The notes under the pieces: generated by a model
The model's input: only the letters and a program-made list of their open reading frames with translations
The model's database searches: none
Told to the model about the DNA's origin: nothing
From: an uncultured Lachnospiraceae bacterium
Lineage (GTDB): Bacteria; Bacillota; Clostridia; Lachnospirales; Lachnospiraceae
NCBI GenBank assembly: GCA_910579225.1
Contig: CAJTTI010000033.1
Coordinates: 1-28,690 of the forward strand
DNA: 28,690 bases
Direction: 5' to 3'
In this document: positions 6,928 to 14,050 of the stretch, in pieces
Numbering within the stretch: the first letter of the stretch is position 1
Layout of the letters: each line of letters starts with the position of its first letter
Position numbers and translations under genes: made by a program

Positions 6928-8175
6928 TTATTTCCTTTGACCCAGAACCATGTCTTTCTTATCCGGAAAACAGATAACACTGTTTACATAGTACTGAACG
7001 CCTGTTTTCAAGAAGCCCGAGATAAATTGATGATTGATCCGCTCCTGTACGATACTGCAGTCCTCAAGGGTCGTATTGACCAGCAGCACCAGATACTGGC
7101 CTTTGCCATACTTGCTGACCGCATCTGTGCGGCGCACCGAATTGCGAACCGCATCTCCCAGCCGGCCGGTCAGTTCCGCAAGCACCTGCTCGTCCTTGAT
7201 CTCCCTGCCCCGGTCGTCCACTACGATGCAGAGCATCAGATAGATGGACTGGCCGCCCCGCTCCATCATCCGCTCTACCATGCGGTAGATACCCTGGAAG
7301 ACCGGGTACGAGCACAGATATCCCCCCGGCGTCTCCTCCTCTTCCTCCGACAGCCGCATCTGAATATCATCCAGAGCCCCATACTGGTGTTCCATCTGGG
7401 AGCCCAGTTTCCGGAACAACGCCATCATCTGATCCGAAGGGCGAAGACCCAGCTCCTGAAAATAAAGCTCCACCGTGTCGTCATAAAATCTCCTGGCGTC
7501 CTCATACCGTCCCAGGGACACCAGAGCTTCCATCGTAACGGTTTCCCAGTCGGACAAAGGGTTGATCTTTGCCGCATAAAGTCCAAGCTCTTCCATCTGA
7601 AGGAAATTCTGCCCTTCCCGCAAAAGCTGAACCGTCTTCTTCACACAGGAGCAAAATAGTCCCTGGTACCGTCTTGCCTCCTGAGATACCCACAGAACAC
7701 CCACATGAGCGGGCAGAAACTCTCCCGTATAGTGATAGCAGGCGTCCAGATACCGGCCCAGACGCTGAGTCGGATCCCCTTCTGCTTCCGCCTCCTGACA
7801 CAATTGCTCAAATTCCTCCGCATCCTCCGACACCAGGATCTCATCCGTCCAGTAATAGACCCCTTCCCGCTGCAGGATATAATTCACATCCGGCAGCCCG
7901 GCCGCTCTGAGTTTTTTCTTCGCATTATAAATCACGCTCCTGGTGGCGTGACGGATATCCTCAATATCCCTGTCTCCAAACAGCACCTCCTCTAACCGGT
8001 CCCGGCTGACCCCTCTTGCCCGTTCATGTAGCAGAAGCTGCATCAGATAGACAAACTGAGATTCTCTGGATTTGACGCTGCCCGTGATCAGCCTGCCCTG
8101 ATAAGACAGGGAAAAACCGCCGAATGTCTTTACATACAGAATGTTTTCCCCTGAATGTTCCGTCATGATTTTCAT
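6928..8175 (-). CDS. BTAD/SARP-type transcriptional regulator with degenerate GGDEF-like C-terminus
   Basis: Residues about 13-110 form a winged-helix DNA-binding domain of the OmpR/SARP type (YVKTFGGFSLSYQG, the usual opening, then SRDRLEEVLFGD and the HATRSVIYNAKKKL recognition region). Residues about 117-260 are a bacterial transcriptional activator domain made of TPR-like helices (GRYLDACYHYTGEFLP, then LGRYEDARRFYDDTV, ending ELGLRPS). Residues about 300-400 look like a worn GGDEF fold: RNSVRRTDAVSKYGKGQYLVL has the spacing of the GGDEF strand-loop-strand, with GKGQY where GGDEF should be, so it is unlikely to make c-di-GMP. The start at 8175 has AGGA about 10 bases upstream; 8166 or a GTG at 8226 are possible. 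It probably controls this operon; target sites are not visible. Confidence 0.85.
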   Translation of the reverse strand: MKIMTEHSGENILYVKTFGGFSLSYQGRLITGSVKSRESQFVYLMQLLLHERARGVSRDRLEEVLFGDRDIEDIRHATRSVIYNAKKKLRAAGLPDVNYILQREGVYYWTDEILVSEDAEEFEQLCQEAEAEGDPTQRLGRYLDACYHYTGEFLPAHVGVLWVSQEARRYQGLFCSCVKKTVQLLREGQNFLQMEELGLYAAKINPLSDWETVTMEALVSLGRYEDARRFYDDTVELYFQELGLRPSDQMMALFRKLGSQMEHQYGALDDIQMRLSEEEEETPGGYLCSYPVFQGIYRMVERMMERGGQSIYLMLCIVVDDRGREIKDEQVLAELTGRLGDAVRNSVRRTDAVSKYGKGQYLVLLVNTTLEDCSIVQERINHQFISGFLKTGVQYYVNSVICFPDKKDMVLGQRK

Positions 8176-8218
8176 CCGTCCCCCGTCCTGATGTCCGTTC
8201 ACACCGCCGCGTTGTCGT

Positions 8219-9274
8219 TTAGGCACGCTCTTCGTTTTTTCTGCGTTTCTGATTATACCATATTACTGCCGCCGCTGCTATGACAATCAGAAGAATCCCA
8301 AAGACTGCCATGGTCAGCATACCAAAGCCCGGCTGCCGACCGGCTGCTTCTTCATCGCCGCCGGCAAGAGGTACGTCTTCGTCATCCAGATCAATCAGCT
8401 CTCTTGGCTCTTCTGGTTCTGTATCGGCCATGGCTTCCTCCCCGGGAAGTCCTGCACCTTCTTCTCCTCCTCCCGGAACACCTGCTTCTGTACCGGCTGT
8501 ACCGCCGCCTGTGCCCTCAGCGCCTGCATTCACACCGCCGGCCGGACTGCCCGCACCCGGAGCCCCCACTGCTCCTTCTGTACCGGCCACACCGCCGCCT
8601 CCGGTTTCTCCTCCGTCGGTTCCGGAAGAACTGCCTCCCCCGCCTCCGCCGGATGAAGACGCGCCGGTATAGACAAAGGTAAACACGTTCTCTGCCGCAT
8701 TGACAGACAACGTCTTTGTCAGATTATACGCCTGAGGACGATAGCCCTCGATATACAGAAAGGCAATCACCGGCCGGTCGCCGATATTTCCGTAATATGT
8801 ACGGGAAGGCGCCAGCGTATTGCCTGCAGCGTCCTGATAATTCACCGTATAGGCAATCATATTTCCTGCAATCCCGTAAGCCACCACAAAATCCCGGTCT
8901 TCTTTTACAATCACCGCCGAATTGCCCAGCGCTTCGCTGTTGTCCCTGCCGCTCTGCCGGATGCCTCTGGCATAATATTTGCTGCCCTCTTCCAGACGTA
9001 CTGCACCTTCTTCATTGGCAGAAAAGCTCACCACATCTCCGAGCTTCAGGCCGCTCACCCGAATCACAGATCCCGACTCCGTAATCTGATAGGAAGAATG
9101 AGATCTGCTGTTGTCCACAGATATCATCCCGCTTCCGTTAAAGGTCCCGTGATTGCCGGGATAATAGGTAAATTGATAGGTATATTCCGACGCCGCCCGA
9201 CTGTCCGCATTACACAGACACAAGATCAGGCTCATGACCAGACATCCGGTCCATAACCTGCAAAATCTCTTCAC
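8219..9274 (-). CDS. secreted MucBP-like protein with Gly-rich stalk and C-terminal membrane anchor
   Basis: The 351-residue protein has a signal peptide (to about SRA27) and a region of about 100 residues rich in beta structure. A MucBP-like domain follows at about 140-205 (IAYTVNYQDAAGNTLAPSRT, then GYRPQAY), a fold found in mucus-binding surface proteins. Next is a Gly/Ser/Glu-rich stalk of about 85 residues. The segment DEDVPLA (about 298) is commonly seen just before LPxTG signals in Clostridia, but no LPxTG follows: a membrane segment (about 317-339) and a basic QKRRK tail end the protein, so it is probably membrane-anchored. It starts with GTG (GGAGGGG 7 bases upstream) and overlaps the preceding stop by 4 bases. 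Confidence 0.8.
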   Translation of the reverse strand: MKRFCRLWTGCLVMSLILCLCNADSRAASEYTYQFTYYPGNHGTFNGSGMISVDNSRSHSSYQITESGSVIRVSGLKLGDVVSFSANEEGAVRLEEGSKYYARGIRQSGRDNSEALGNSAVIVKEDRDFVVAYGIAGNMIAYTVNYQDAAGNTLAPSRTYYGNIGDRPVIAFLYIEGYRPQAYNLTKTLSVNAAENVFTFVYTGASSSGGGGGGSSSGTDGGETGGGGVAGTEGAVGAPGAGSPAGGVNAGAEGTGGGTAGTEAGVPGGGEEGAGLPGEEAMADTEPEEPRELIDLDDEDVPLAGGDEEAAGRQPGFGMLTMAVFGILLIVIAAAAVIWYNQKRRKNEERA

Positions 9275-10047
9275 AGACGTTCCCCTCCCTTCTCTTTCCG
9301 GAAACCCAGAACCGCCAGCAGAAGCAGAAGCAGTCCGCTGGCAAAAGCCGCAGCCGACCAGAAGATCAGATGACTGTTGTCTCCGGTCTGCACACTACCT
9401 GTCGTGTAGACAGAACCGCCGCTTCCGGATAGAGACGCGCCGCCCGGGGAAGAGCCGCCGGAAGAACCGGAACCCTGGGAGGAACCGCCGGAAGTCCGCG
9501 CTTCCGGGTCCACTGCAAAACTCATCTGAAGATCTGCCAGTGTATTCTGGTAAGAATTCCCCTGGGTCTCTCCGTCCAGAGCCACCGTCAGCGTCACATA
9601 ACCGCTCTGATTCTGCCCCAGCCTGCTCAGATAAAAATAATCCTCCAGGCCGCTGACTGCCGCATGGAGTCCCCGGTCGCTGACAACGCTGTCAGAACTG
9701 AACAGGGTTGTCAATGTTCCCGTACCGTCTGTATAAGACAATTCATAGGTATAAGCCCCGCCTTTTGCCGTCTCAGAGCTGTCCTCCAGACTGCTTAAGA
9801 CCCGGTTATTCATATACCAGTCTACATTCCTGTCGCTGGTGTTCTTCAGATCAATCCGAACTGTCACGCTGTCCCCCGGCTGCAGCCCATAGACAGCGTC
9901 TGCAATGTCCGAAGAACTAAAACTGCTCTTCATCTCATCTCCGGCAAATTCCACCTGCCATCTTTGTTCCTCCGCTGCATACACGATTCCCGCACTGCCC
10001 AGGAACAGGATCGCCGCCAGAACGGCGCCCCAGGACTTCTTCTTCAT
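9271..10047 (-). CDS. TasA/camelysin-like surface protein with VQTGD-type C-terminal anchor
   Basis: The 258-residue product has a signal peptide (MKKKSWGAVLAAILF to about VYAA). A beta-rich domain of about 180 residues follows, with patterns seen in TasA-like proteins: LQPGDSVTVRIDLKNTSDR for the early strands and SGYVTLTVALDGETQGN later. Then come a Ser/Gly linker (about 185-215), VQTGDNS at 219, a hydrophobic segment and a basic FRKEKGGER tail, which is the layout of a sorting signal with a variant motif instead of LPxTG. GGAGG lies 8 bases before the ATG at 10047; a GTG at 10119 has no such site. It follows the SipW-like peptidase by 85 bases. It may be the wall-attached partner of the two other TasA-like proteins. 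Confidence 0.8.
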   Translation of the reverse strand: MKKKSWGAVLAAILFLGSAGIVYAAEEQRWQVEFAGDEMKSSFSSSDIADAVYGLQPGDSVTVRIDLKNTSDRNVDWYMNNRVLSSLEDSSETAKGGAYTYELSYTDGTGTLTTLFSSDSVVSDRGLHAAVSGLEDYFYLSRLGQNQSGYVTLTVALDGETQGNSYQNTLADLQMSFAVDPEARTSGGSSQGSGSSGGSSPGGASLSGSGGSVYTTGSVQTGDNSHLIFWSAAAFASGLLLLLLAVLGFRKEKGGERL

Positions 10048-10132
10048 CTTCCACTCCTCCATTAAGTTCCGCAATTCTCCTTCCAGGCCTCGGCCTGTAC
10101 GGTCCATTGCTGTTTTCACAAATTACTGCCCC

Positions 10133-10681
10133 TCACGCGTTATCTCTTCCCTCTCTCTCCCTGTCCAGCAGGGAAGCCAGCACCTGCAGCAGCACCGCAA
10201 CCAGCACCAGAGCGCCGGCAGCCGTCTTCCCTTCTGTGGTGGTAAAGATCTCAGCCGCCTTTCCCGCTCCCGGTACAATCCGCACGGCTTTTCCGATGAA
10301 ATCTCCATAAGGAACCGGCTGCAGATCTTCCGCCTGATTCGCGTCCCCTTTGGTGATAAACTCTCCCATAGCCACCCGGTTTTCCACCACCCGGTGGGTG
10401 ATGACTGCAGTCGAATGCTCCGAGCCGTAGAAGGCTATGATATCTCCTTCTTTCATCTCCCCCGGCTGCGCCTCCTGAATATACAGAAGACTCCCTGTTG
10501 GGATGGCCGGCTCCATGCTCCCGCTGACCACCGAGTAAATATGATAGCCCAAAATTCGTGGGACCGTCAGCGGCAGACAGGCCAGAACCAGAAGGACCAG
10601 AAGAACGGTACTGATCATCCGGAAACCAATCGCCGTCAAATGCAGCCCACTCCTGCTACTCCTTGAGTTCTTTGTTCTCAC
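10133..10681 (-). CDS. SipW-like (ER-type) signal peptidase I
   Basis: This is a membrane-bound type I signal peptidase of the archaeal/ER branch, as in Bacillus SipW, which processes TasA and TapA. The nucleophile is the serine of SVVSGSMEPAIPTGS; the general base is the histidine of THRVV, in place of the lysine of ordinary bacterial enzymes; the Asp box is TKGDANQAED. One membrane segment precedes the catalytic domain (about 22-45) and one follows near the C-terminus (about 155-175). The 182-residue length is typical. The GTG start overlaps the previous stop by 4 bases and has GGGAG 9 bases upstream. Its neighbours with SipW-type signals are its likely substrates; it sits between the second and third TasA-like genes. 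Confidence 0.93.
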   Translation of the reverse strand: MRTKNSRSSRSGLHLTAIGFRMISTVLLVLLVLACLPLTVPRILGYHIYSVVSGSMEPAIPTGSLLYIQEAQPGEMKEGDIIAFYGSEHSTAVITHRVVENRVAMGEFITKGDANQAEDLQPVPYGDFIGKAVRIVPGAGKAAEIFTTTEGKTAAGALVLVAVLLQVLASLLDREREGRDNA

Positions 10682-11430
10682 AAGCCTATACTCCCGTCGT
10701 CCAGTACCGTCACATCCACGCCCCAGGCGCTTCGGATAGCCTCCTGAGCATTGTGGGTCTGAACTGCATCCACCTCTGCCTCCAGACTCAGCCAGCAGTC
10801 GTCATATCGATAAGAAGCCTTGATCGTCTCCGATCCCGGGCCACCGGTAATATCCTGCTCCACTTCCCGGAGAATCTCGGGCCGGATACGCAGACTGTCG
10901 CTCAGAGCCGGCGTCTGTGCTCCCGCCGGAAGGATCCTCGTATAGTACAACACCATACGTTCCGGTGTGGAAGCGCTCTCGTCCACGACCCAGCCGCTCC
11001 CCTCTGAAAGCCGCAGGTCGATCAGCTCCGGAGACAGCCGGGTATCCTTCACCCAGTCTTCACCGCTCTCCTCCTGCCAGCTCTTATAGAGCGTCACCCG
11101 TACATAGCTGTCGATCTCTCCGCTGTTATGGACGCTTAACTCCTCCTGGTACGAGTACCCCGGAAGCAATTTTCCGTTCGTCGCTTCGGTCAGATGCTCC
11201 AGAAGCTGTCCGCCTCCTTCGGAGGAAGCCGGCTCTGCGTTTCCTGTATCCACAGCCTCGCCGTTCTCCAGAAGCGTCACGCCGATGCCGGCCACCCGGA
11301 CTTCCATTCCATAATTTTCACTGTAATAAGTCAGCGCCGCTTTTGTACTGCCTACTGCGCTCAGAAGCAGCAACGTCACAGACAGGCCAAGCAGAAGGAC
11401 CGGCGTTAAGATCTTGTTCTTTCTCATCAT
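10678..11430 (-). CDS. SipW-dependent TasA/camelysin-like protein (250 aa)
   Basis: The N-terminus is of the SipW-cognate type: RKNKILTPVLLLG, a Leu-rich core, then SAVGSTKAALTYYS at the cleavage region. The mature part is beta-rich, with the TasA-like sequence LLPGYSYQEELSVHNSGEIDSYVRVTLYKSW. In camelysin/TasA proteins this stretch marks the strand that follows an N(S/T)GxxxxYVR turn. There is no sorting signal or C-terminal membrane segment, so the protein should be released or built into fibres. Start and stop overlap the neighbours by 4 bases on each side, so it is translationally coupled to the other TasA-like gene before it and to the signal peptidase after it. It may be a fibre subunit or its assembly partner. 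Confidence 0.85.
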   Translation of the reverse strand: MMRKNKILTPVLLLGLSVTLLLLSAVGSTKAALTYYSENYGMEVRVAGIGVTLLENGEAVDTGNAEPASSEGGGQLLEHLTEATNGKLLPGYSYQEELSVHNSGEIDSYVRVTLYKSWQEESGEDWVKDTRLSPELIDLRLSEGSGWVVDESASTPERMVLYYTRILPAGAQTPALSDSLRIRPEILREVEQDITGGPGSETIKASYRYDDCWLSLEAEVDAVQTHNAQEAIRSAWGVDVTVLDDGSIGL

Positions 11431-11966
11431 TCCACAACCCCCTCCTGGACTGCCTCTGCGTCCCAGTCTCCATACGGACGGTTTTCGTCGTCATAGACCA
11501 CCGCTGTATATTCCGGTACCACGATGATGTTGAAAATCTCCCGGTCTTCTTCATCCGTAATGCCAGGCAGCTTCGTCAGCTCCAGACCCGCCAGAAGCTC
11601 ATCCGTCTTCTCTTCCGGCTTCAGAGGCGTGTCGTAATACCAGTATCCATCCGCTTCATTTCGGGTCCATTTCCCGCTGGCAGAAGAATATTTCACACTG
11701 TCCTGATATGCATCTGCCACCAGCACCTTCACGCGGACATAGCAGTCCTCTGTAGGACTGCTGTTCTGGATGGAAATATGCTTGATTCGGCTCTCCACCT
11801 TGTCATCCGTGGAGGTATTTCCGAACGCCAGGTCCACCTGAACCCTGCCTGCTCCTGACGCACAGGTGGTAAAGTAAGCCATGGCCTTTCCGGCAGATGT
11901 TCCCGCCGTCAGTACAAGGACTGCCAAAGCCGGCACAAAAGTCTTCGTGATCCAACTTTTCTTCAT
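11427..11966 (-). CDS. SipW-dependent TasA/camelysin-like protein (179 aa)
   Basis: The signal sequence ends in SAGKAMAYFTT, the AYFT pattern typical of SipW substrates. The mature domain has DKVESRIKHISIQNSSPTED followed by CYVRVKVLVAD, the same strand arrangement as in the next gene, so the two are distant paralogues. The small size fits the TasA/CalY range, and no cell-wall anchor is present. GGGAGG lies 8 bases before the ATG. The gene starts 18 bases after the anchorless prealbumin-fold protein and overlaps the following gene by 4 bases. I infer that it is secreted by the general pathway and cut by the SipW-like peptidase two genes downstream. Confidence 0.85.
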   Translation of the reverse strand: MKKSWITKTFVPALAVLVLTAGTSAGKAMAYFTTCASGAGRVQVDLAFGNTSTDDKVESRIKHISIQNSSPTEDCYVRVKVLVADAYQDSVKYSSASGKWTRNEADGYWYYDTPLKPEEKTDELLAGLELTKLPGITDEEDREIFNIIVVPEYTAVVYDDENRPYGDWDAEAVQEGVVE

Positions 11967-11984
11967 CGCTTTATCCTCCCTTTG

Positions 11985-13046
11985 TCACTGCTTCTCCCAG
12001 TTCAGCACGTCGTTTCCGTTCGTATCCTTTTCATAAGTAAAATGATTCACCACGCTGATACCGCCCTGATTGAGCCGGCCGTCGTACTGATTGGTAAAAG
12101 CCGCGTGGATCTCACCATCCGCTCTTATGATGTCTCCCTCCGGCATCCCGGCCCCGGTCTGCTCATAGCTTCCGCCGCTGTAGATCTCTGTCACCGTCAC
12201 CTTTGCTCCCGCCGGTATCCCCTCTATGGTCCGGCTCATGGTTCCGGCCTGATCAAAATTCAGAGAGACGACATCATTATACACAACCTGGTCTTCCTTC
12301 TCCGCCTTTATTTCAAACACGAAAGACGCACCCTGCAGGGTCTCATGCCAGGAGGTCAGTGTCTTGTCAATGACCAGATTTCCATACCGGTCTTTCCGCT
12401 CCGGCTTCAGTCCCACCGCCAGCGGTTTTCCTTCTTCATCGCCGTAGATCCACTCGTCTTCTCCCATGCCGCCTCTGTAATAATTGTTCGGAAGAGGAAT
12501 CAGATATGGGGCAAAGCTGTATGTATATTCCGGCGAATCCACAGATGCAAAGCACGCCAGATACATCCCCGGCAGAAGGCCTTCTGACACTCCGGCAACC
12601 ACCCCGTCCGCTCCTTTCTGAATCTGGATCTCATCCGCAGCCTCCGGTCCCGTCTCAGCCTCTGAGACCGCCTCAGCCGCCAGCGCCCACTCGGACCAGC
12701 TGGCCGCCGCCGTCTGACTGTCGGCTGTTTCCAGGCCGTCCAGGCCCTTTCCTCTATAATCACGCAACAGGGTATACTGTCCCCCCGCGTCCACTTCTGC
12801 CACCTGATAAATCCGAACATTCAGAGAGGTCCCTTCCGAAAATGCATTCGACAGTTCTTCATAATATCCGGTGTAGGTCTCGTCTGCCAGTTCCCCGGGC
12901 CTCAAAGCCCCCTGGTCCAGTGTAAACGTGATCTTGCCTTCTCTCTTCAGATCAATTCCCACTGCTCCATAGGCAGTCGGTATCCCGGCTGTCAGCATGG
13001 TACATACAGCTGCGGCCGCCAGGAATAACGCCGTCTTCTTTCTCAT
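11985..13046 (-). CDS. secreted pilin-like protein with prealbumin-fold domain, no sorting signal (353 aa)
   Basis: The protein has a signal peptide (MRKKTALFLAAAAVCTML to about YGA) and an N-terminal domain of about 200 residues. That domain resembles the first domain of sortase-dependent pilins (YQVAEVDAGGQYTLL early, then LLPGMYLACFAS and YTYSFAPYLIPLP). A Cna-B/DUF7601-like domain follows from about residue 230 (LVIDKTLTSW, then FVFEIKAE, IPAGAKVTVTEI and AAFTNQYDGR). The lysine and the asparagine of this domain could form an isopeptide bond. It ends in NDVLNWEKQ with no LPxTG, membrane segment or charged tail, so sortase cannot attach it in the usual way. GGAGG lies 7 bases before the ATG at 13046. 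A structured leader with a mini-ORF precedes it. Confidence 0.82.
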   Translation of the reverse strand: MRKKTALFLAAAAVCTMLTAGIPTAYGAVGIDLKREGKITFTLDQGALRPGELADETYTGYYEELSNAFSEGTSLNVRIYQVAEVDAGGQYTLLRDYRGKGLDGLETADSQTAAASWSEWALAAEAVSEAETGPEAADEIQIQKGADGVVAGVSEGLLPGMYLACFASVDSPEYTYSFAPYLIPLPNNYYRGGMGEDEWIYGDEEGKPLAVGLKPERKDRYGNLVIDKTLTSWHETLQGASFVFEIKAEKEDQVVYNDVVSLNFDQAGTMSRTIEGIPAGAKVTVTEIYSGGSYEQTGAGMPEGDIIRADGEIHAAFTNQYDGRLNQGGISVVNHFTYEKDTNGNDVLNWEKQ

Positions 13047-13059
13047 ACTAGTCCTCCTA

Positions 13060-13122
13060 TTATAATTCCGCATCCGCCTCTCTCCTCCCCTGGGTCTGGA
13101 AGGATGTTCCGACATCTTCCAT
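13060..13122 (-). CDS. possible 20-codon leader peptide
   Basis: AAGGAGG sits 7 bases before an ATG at 13122 that opens a 20-codon frame (MEDVGTSFQTQ...AEL) ending in TAA. The stop touches the Shine-Dalgarno of the next gene. The peptide resembles nothing I know. The Shine-Dalgarno and start codon lie within the hairpin at 13098-13138, so this may be a regulatory or coupling ORF; it may also be chance. Confidence 0.3.
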   Translation of the reverse strand: MEDVGTSFQTQGRREADAEL

Positions 13123-13138
13123 GTCTGAACCTCCTTCC
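13098..13138 (-). promoter_or_regulatory. intercistronic hairpin covering a Shine-Dalgarno
   Basis: On the minus strand GGAAGGA/TCCTTCC, GTTC/GAAC and GACAT/ATGTC stack with two single mismatches around a 5-nt GGAAG loop, 16 base pairs in all. It holds an AAGGAGG and the ATG of the 20-codon frame. It lies between the second sortase and the anchorless pilin-like gene and could lower or time their relative expression. Confidence 0.55.
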
Positions 13139-13171
13139 GGGGCTGCGCTTGCGCGGGTGCGGATGAAAGTT

Positions 13172-14041
13172 TTATGGTTCTCTGATTTTACGGGGTTTCA
13201 GTAGAAATCGCAGGAGCAGGATCGCCAGCAGTGTTACAGACAGTCCCAGAATCAGATACAGCATATAGTAATTCTGGACTGCTTTCAGCATGGTTTCCAC
13301 CGGTGTACTCACGGTTTCTTCTTCTCCTTCGTAAGGGACCCTTCTACCCCGGACCAACAGTCTGTGGCTGTTGACGCCGTAGGGCGTGCAGGTGAAAAGT
13401 GTTACCAGGTCCTCTCCCTCCTGAATCCGGAGGGCTTCCTGCAGGGTCTCTGTATCATCCTTGTCTACCATAGGCAGGATCTGATCCACTTCATAAGCAA
13501 AGATCTCATCCAGCACATGGATATAGAACCGGTCCCCTCTGATAAGCTGGTCCACATCCGTGAACAGTCTCGCACTGGGCAGACCCCGGTGAGCAGCCAG
13601 TATACTGTGGGTACCTGCTCCTCCGATGGGGAGCTTCGTACCGCTTAAGTGTCCCACCGCTGTCTGCAGGACTTCTTCCCCGGTTCCGTGGCAGACGGAC
13701 AGTTTCAGATTAATCTTCGGGATGGACAGATAACCCATGACGCCGTCTCCGGCCAGATTCAGTATCTTCCAATACTCCGTCTGCTCCAGCCCCTCTTCCA
13801 GTTCCCCGAATGCATCCCCATAGAGATTGTTCTCCGGCAGTGCATCGTTAAATCCCCTGGCTGCTTCCCATTCCCTGGAATAATCCTCCGGCTCCAGCTC
13901 CGACACAGTCTCTTCATAACTGGTGATCAGCCGGTTCTGCCGGTAGGTATTCCACTGGTCCGAAATCGTCGGATAACACAAAATCAAAAATCCACTCAGG
14001 AACAAAAGCCCAAACAGGATCGTCGGAAGTCTCTTCTTCAT
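13172..14041 (-). CDS. class C (pilus-polymerising) sortase, second copy
   Basis: Class C sortases join pilins covalently on the outer membrane face. The 289-residue protein has an N-terminal membrane segment (residues 7-24) and a C-terminal one (about 258-280), the two-anchor layout of the class. The catalytic residues are His151 (AAHRGLPSA), Cys218 (LFTCTPYGVNSHR) and Arg227. The lid region reads DAF at 76-78 instead of the usual D-P-aromatic. It is clearly paralogous to the gene before it, with the same motifs in the same places. Its ATG lies 9 bases after the upstream stop, and the AGGAGC used as ribosome site is inside the end of that gene, so they are cotranslated. Which subunit each enzyme serves cannot be told. 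Confidence 0.93.
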   Translation of the reverse strand: MKKRLPTILFGLLFLSGFLILCYPTISDQWNTYRQNRLITSYEETVSELEPEDYSREWEAARGFNDALPENNLYGDAFGELEEGLEQTEYWKILNLAGDGVMGYLSIPKINLKLSVCHGTGEEVLQTAVGHLSGTKLPIGGAGTHSILAAHRGLPSARLFTDVDQLIRGDRFYIHVLDEIFAYEVDQILPMVDKDDTETLQEALRIQEGEDLVTLFTCTPYGVNSHRLLVRGRRVPYEGEEETVSTPVETMLKAVQNYYMLYLILGLSVTLLAILLLRFLLKPRKIREP

Positions 14042-14050
14042 AACATCGCT

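Noticed and set aside
8400..8670. Separate proline-rich plus-strand gene opposite the MucBP-like gene
   Set aside because: It is the mirror of the Gly-rich stalk on the minus strand and has no ribosome site or domain.
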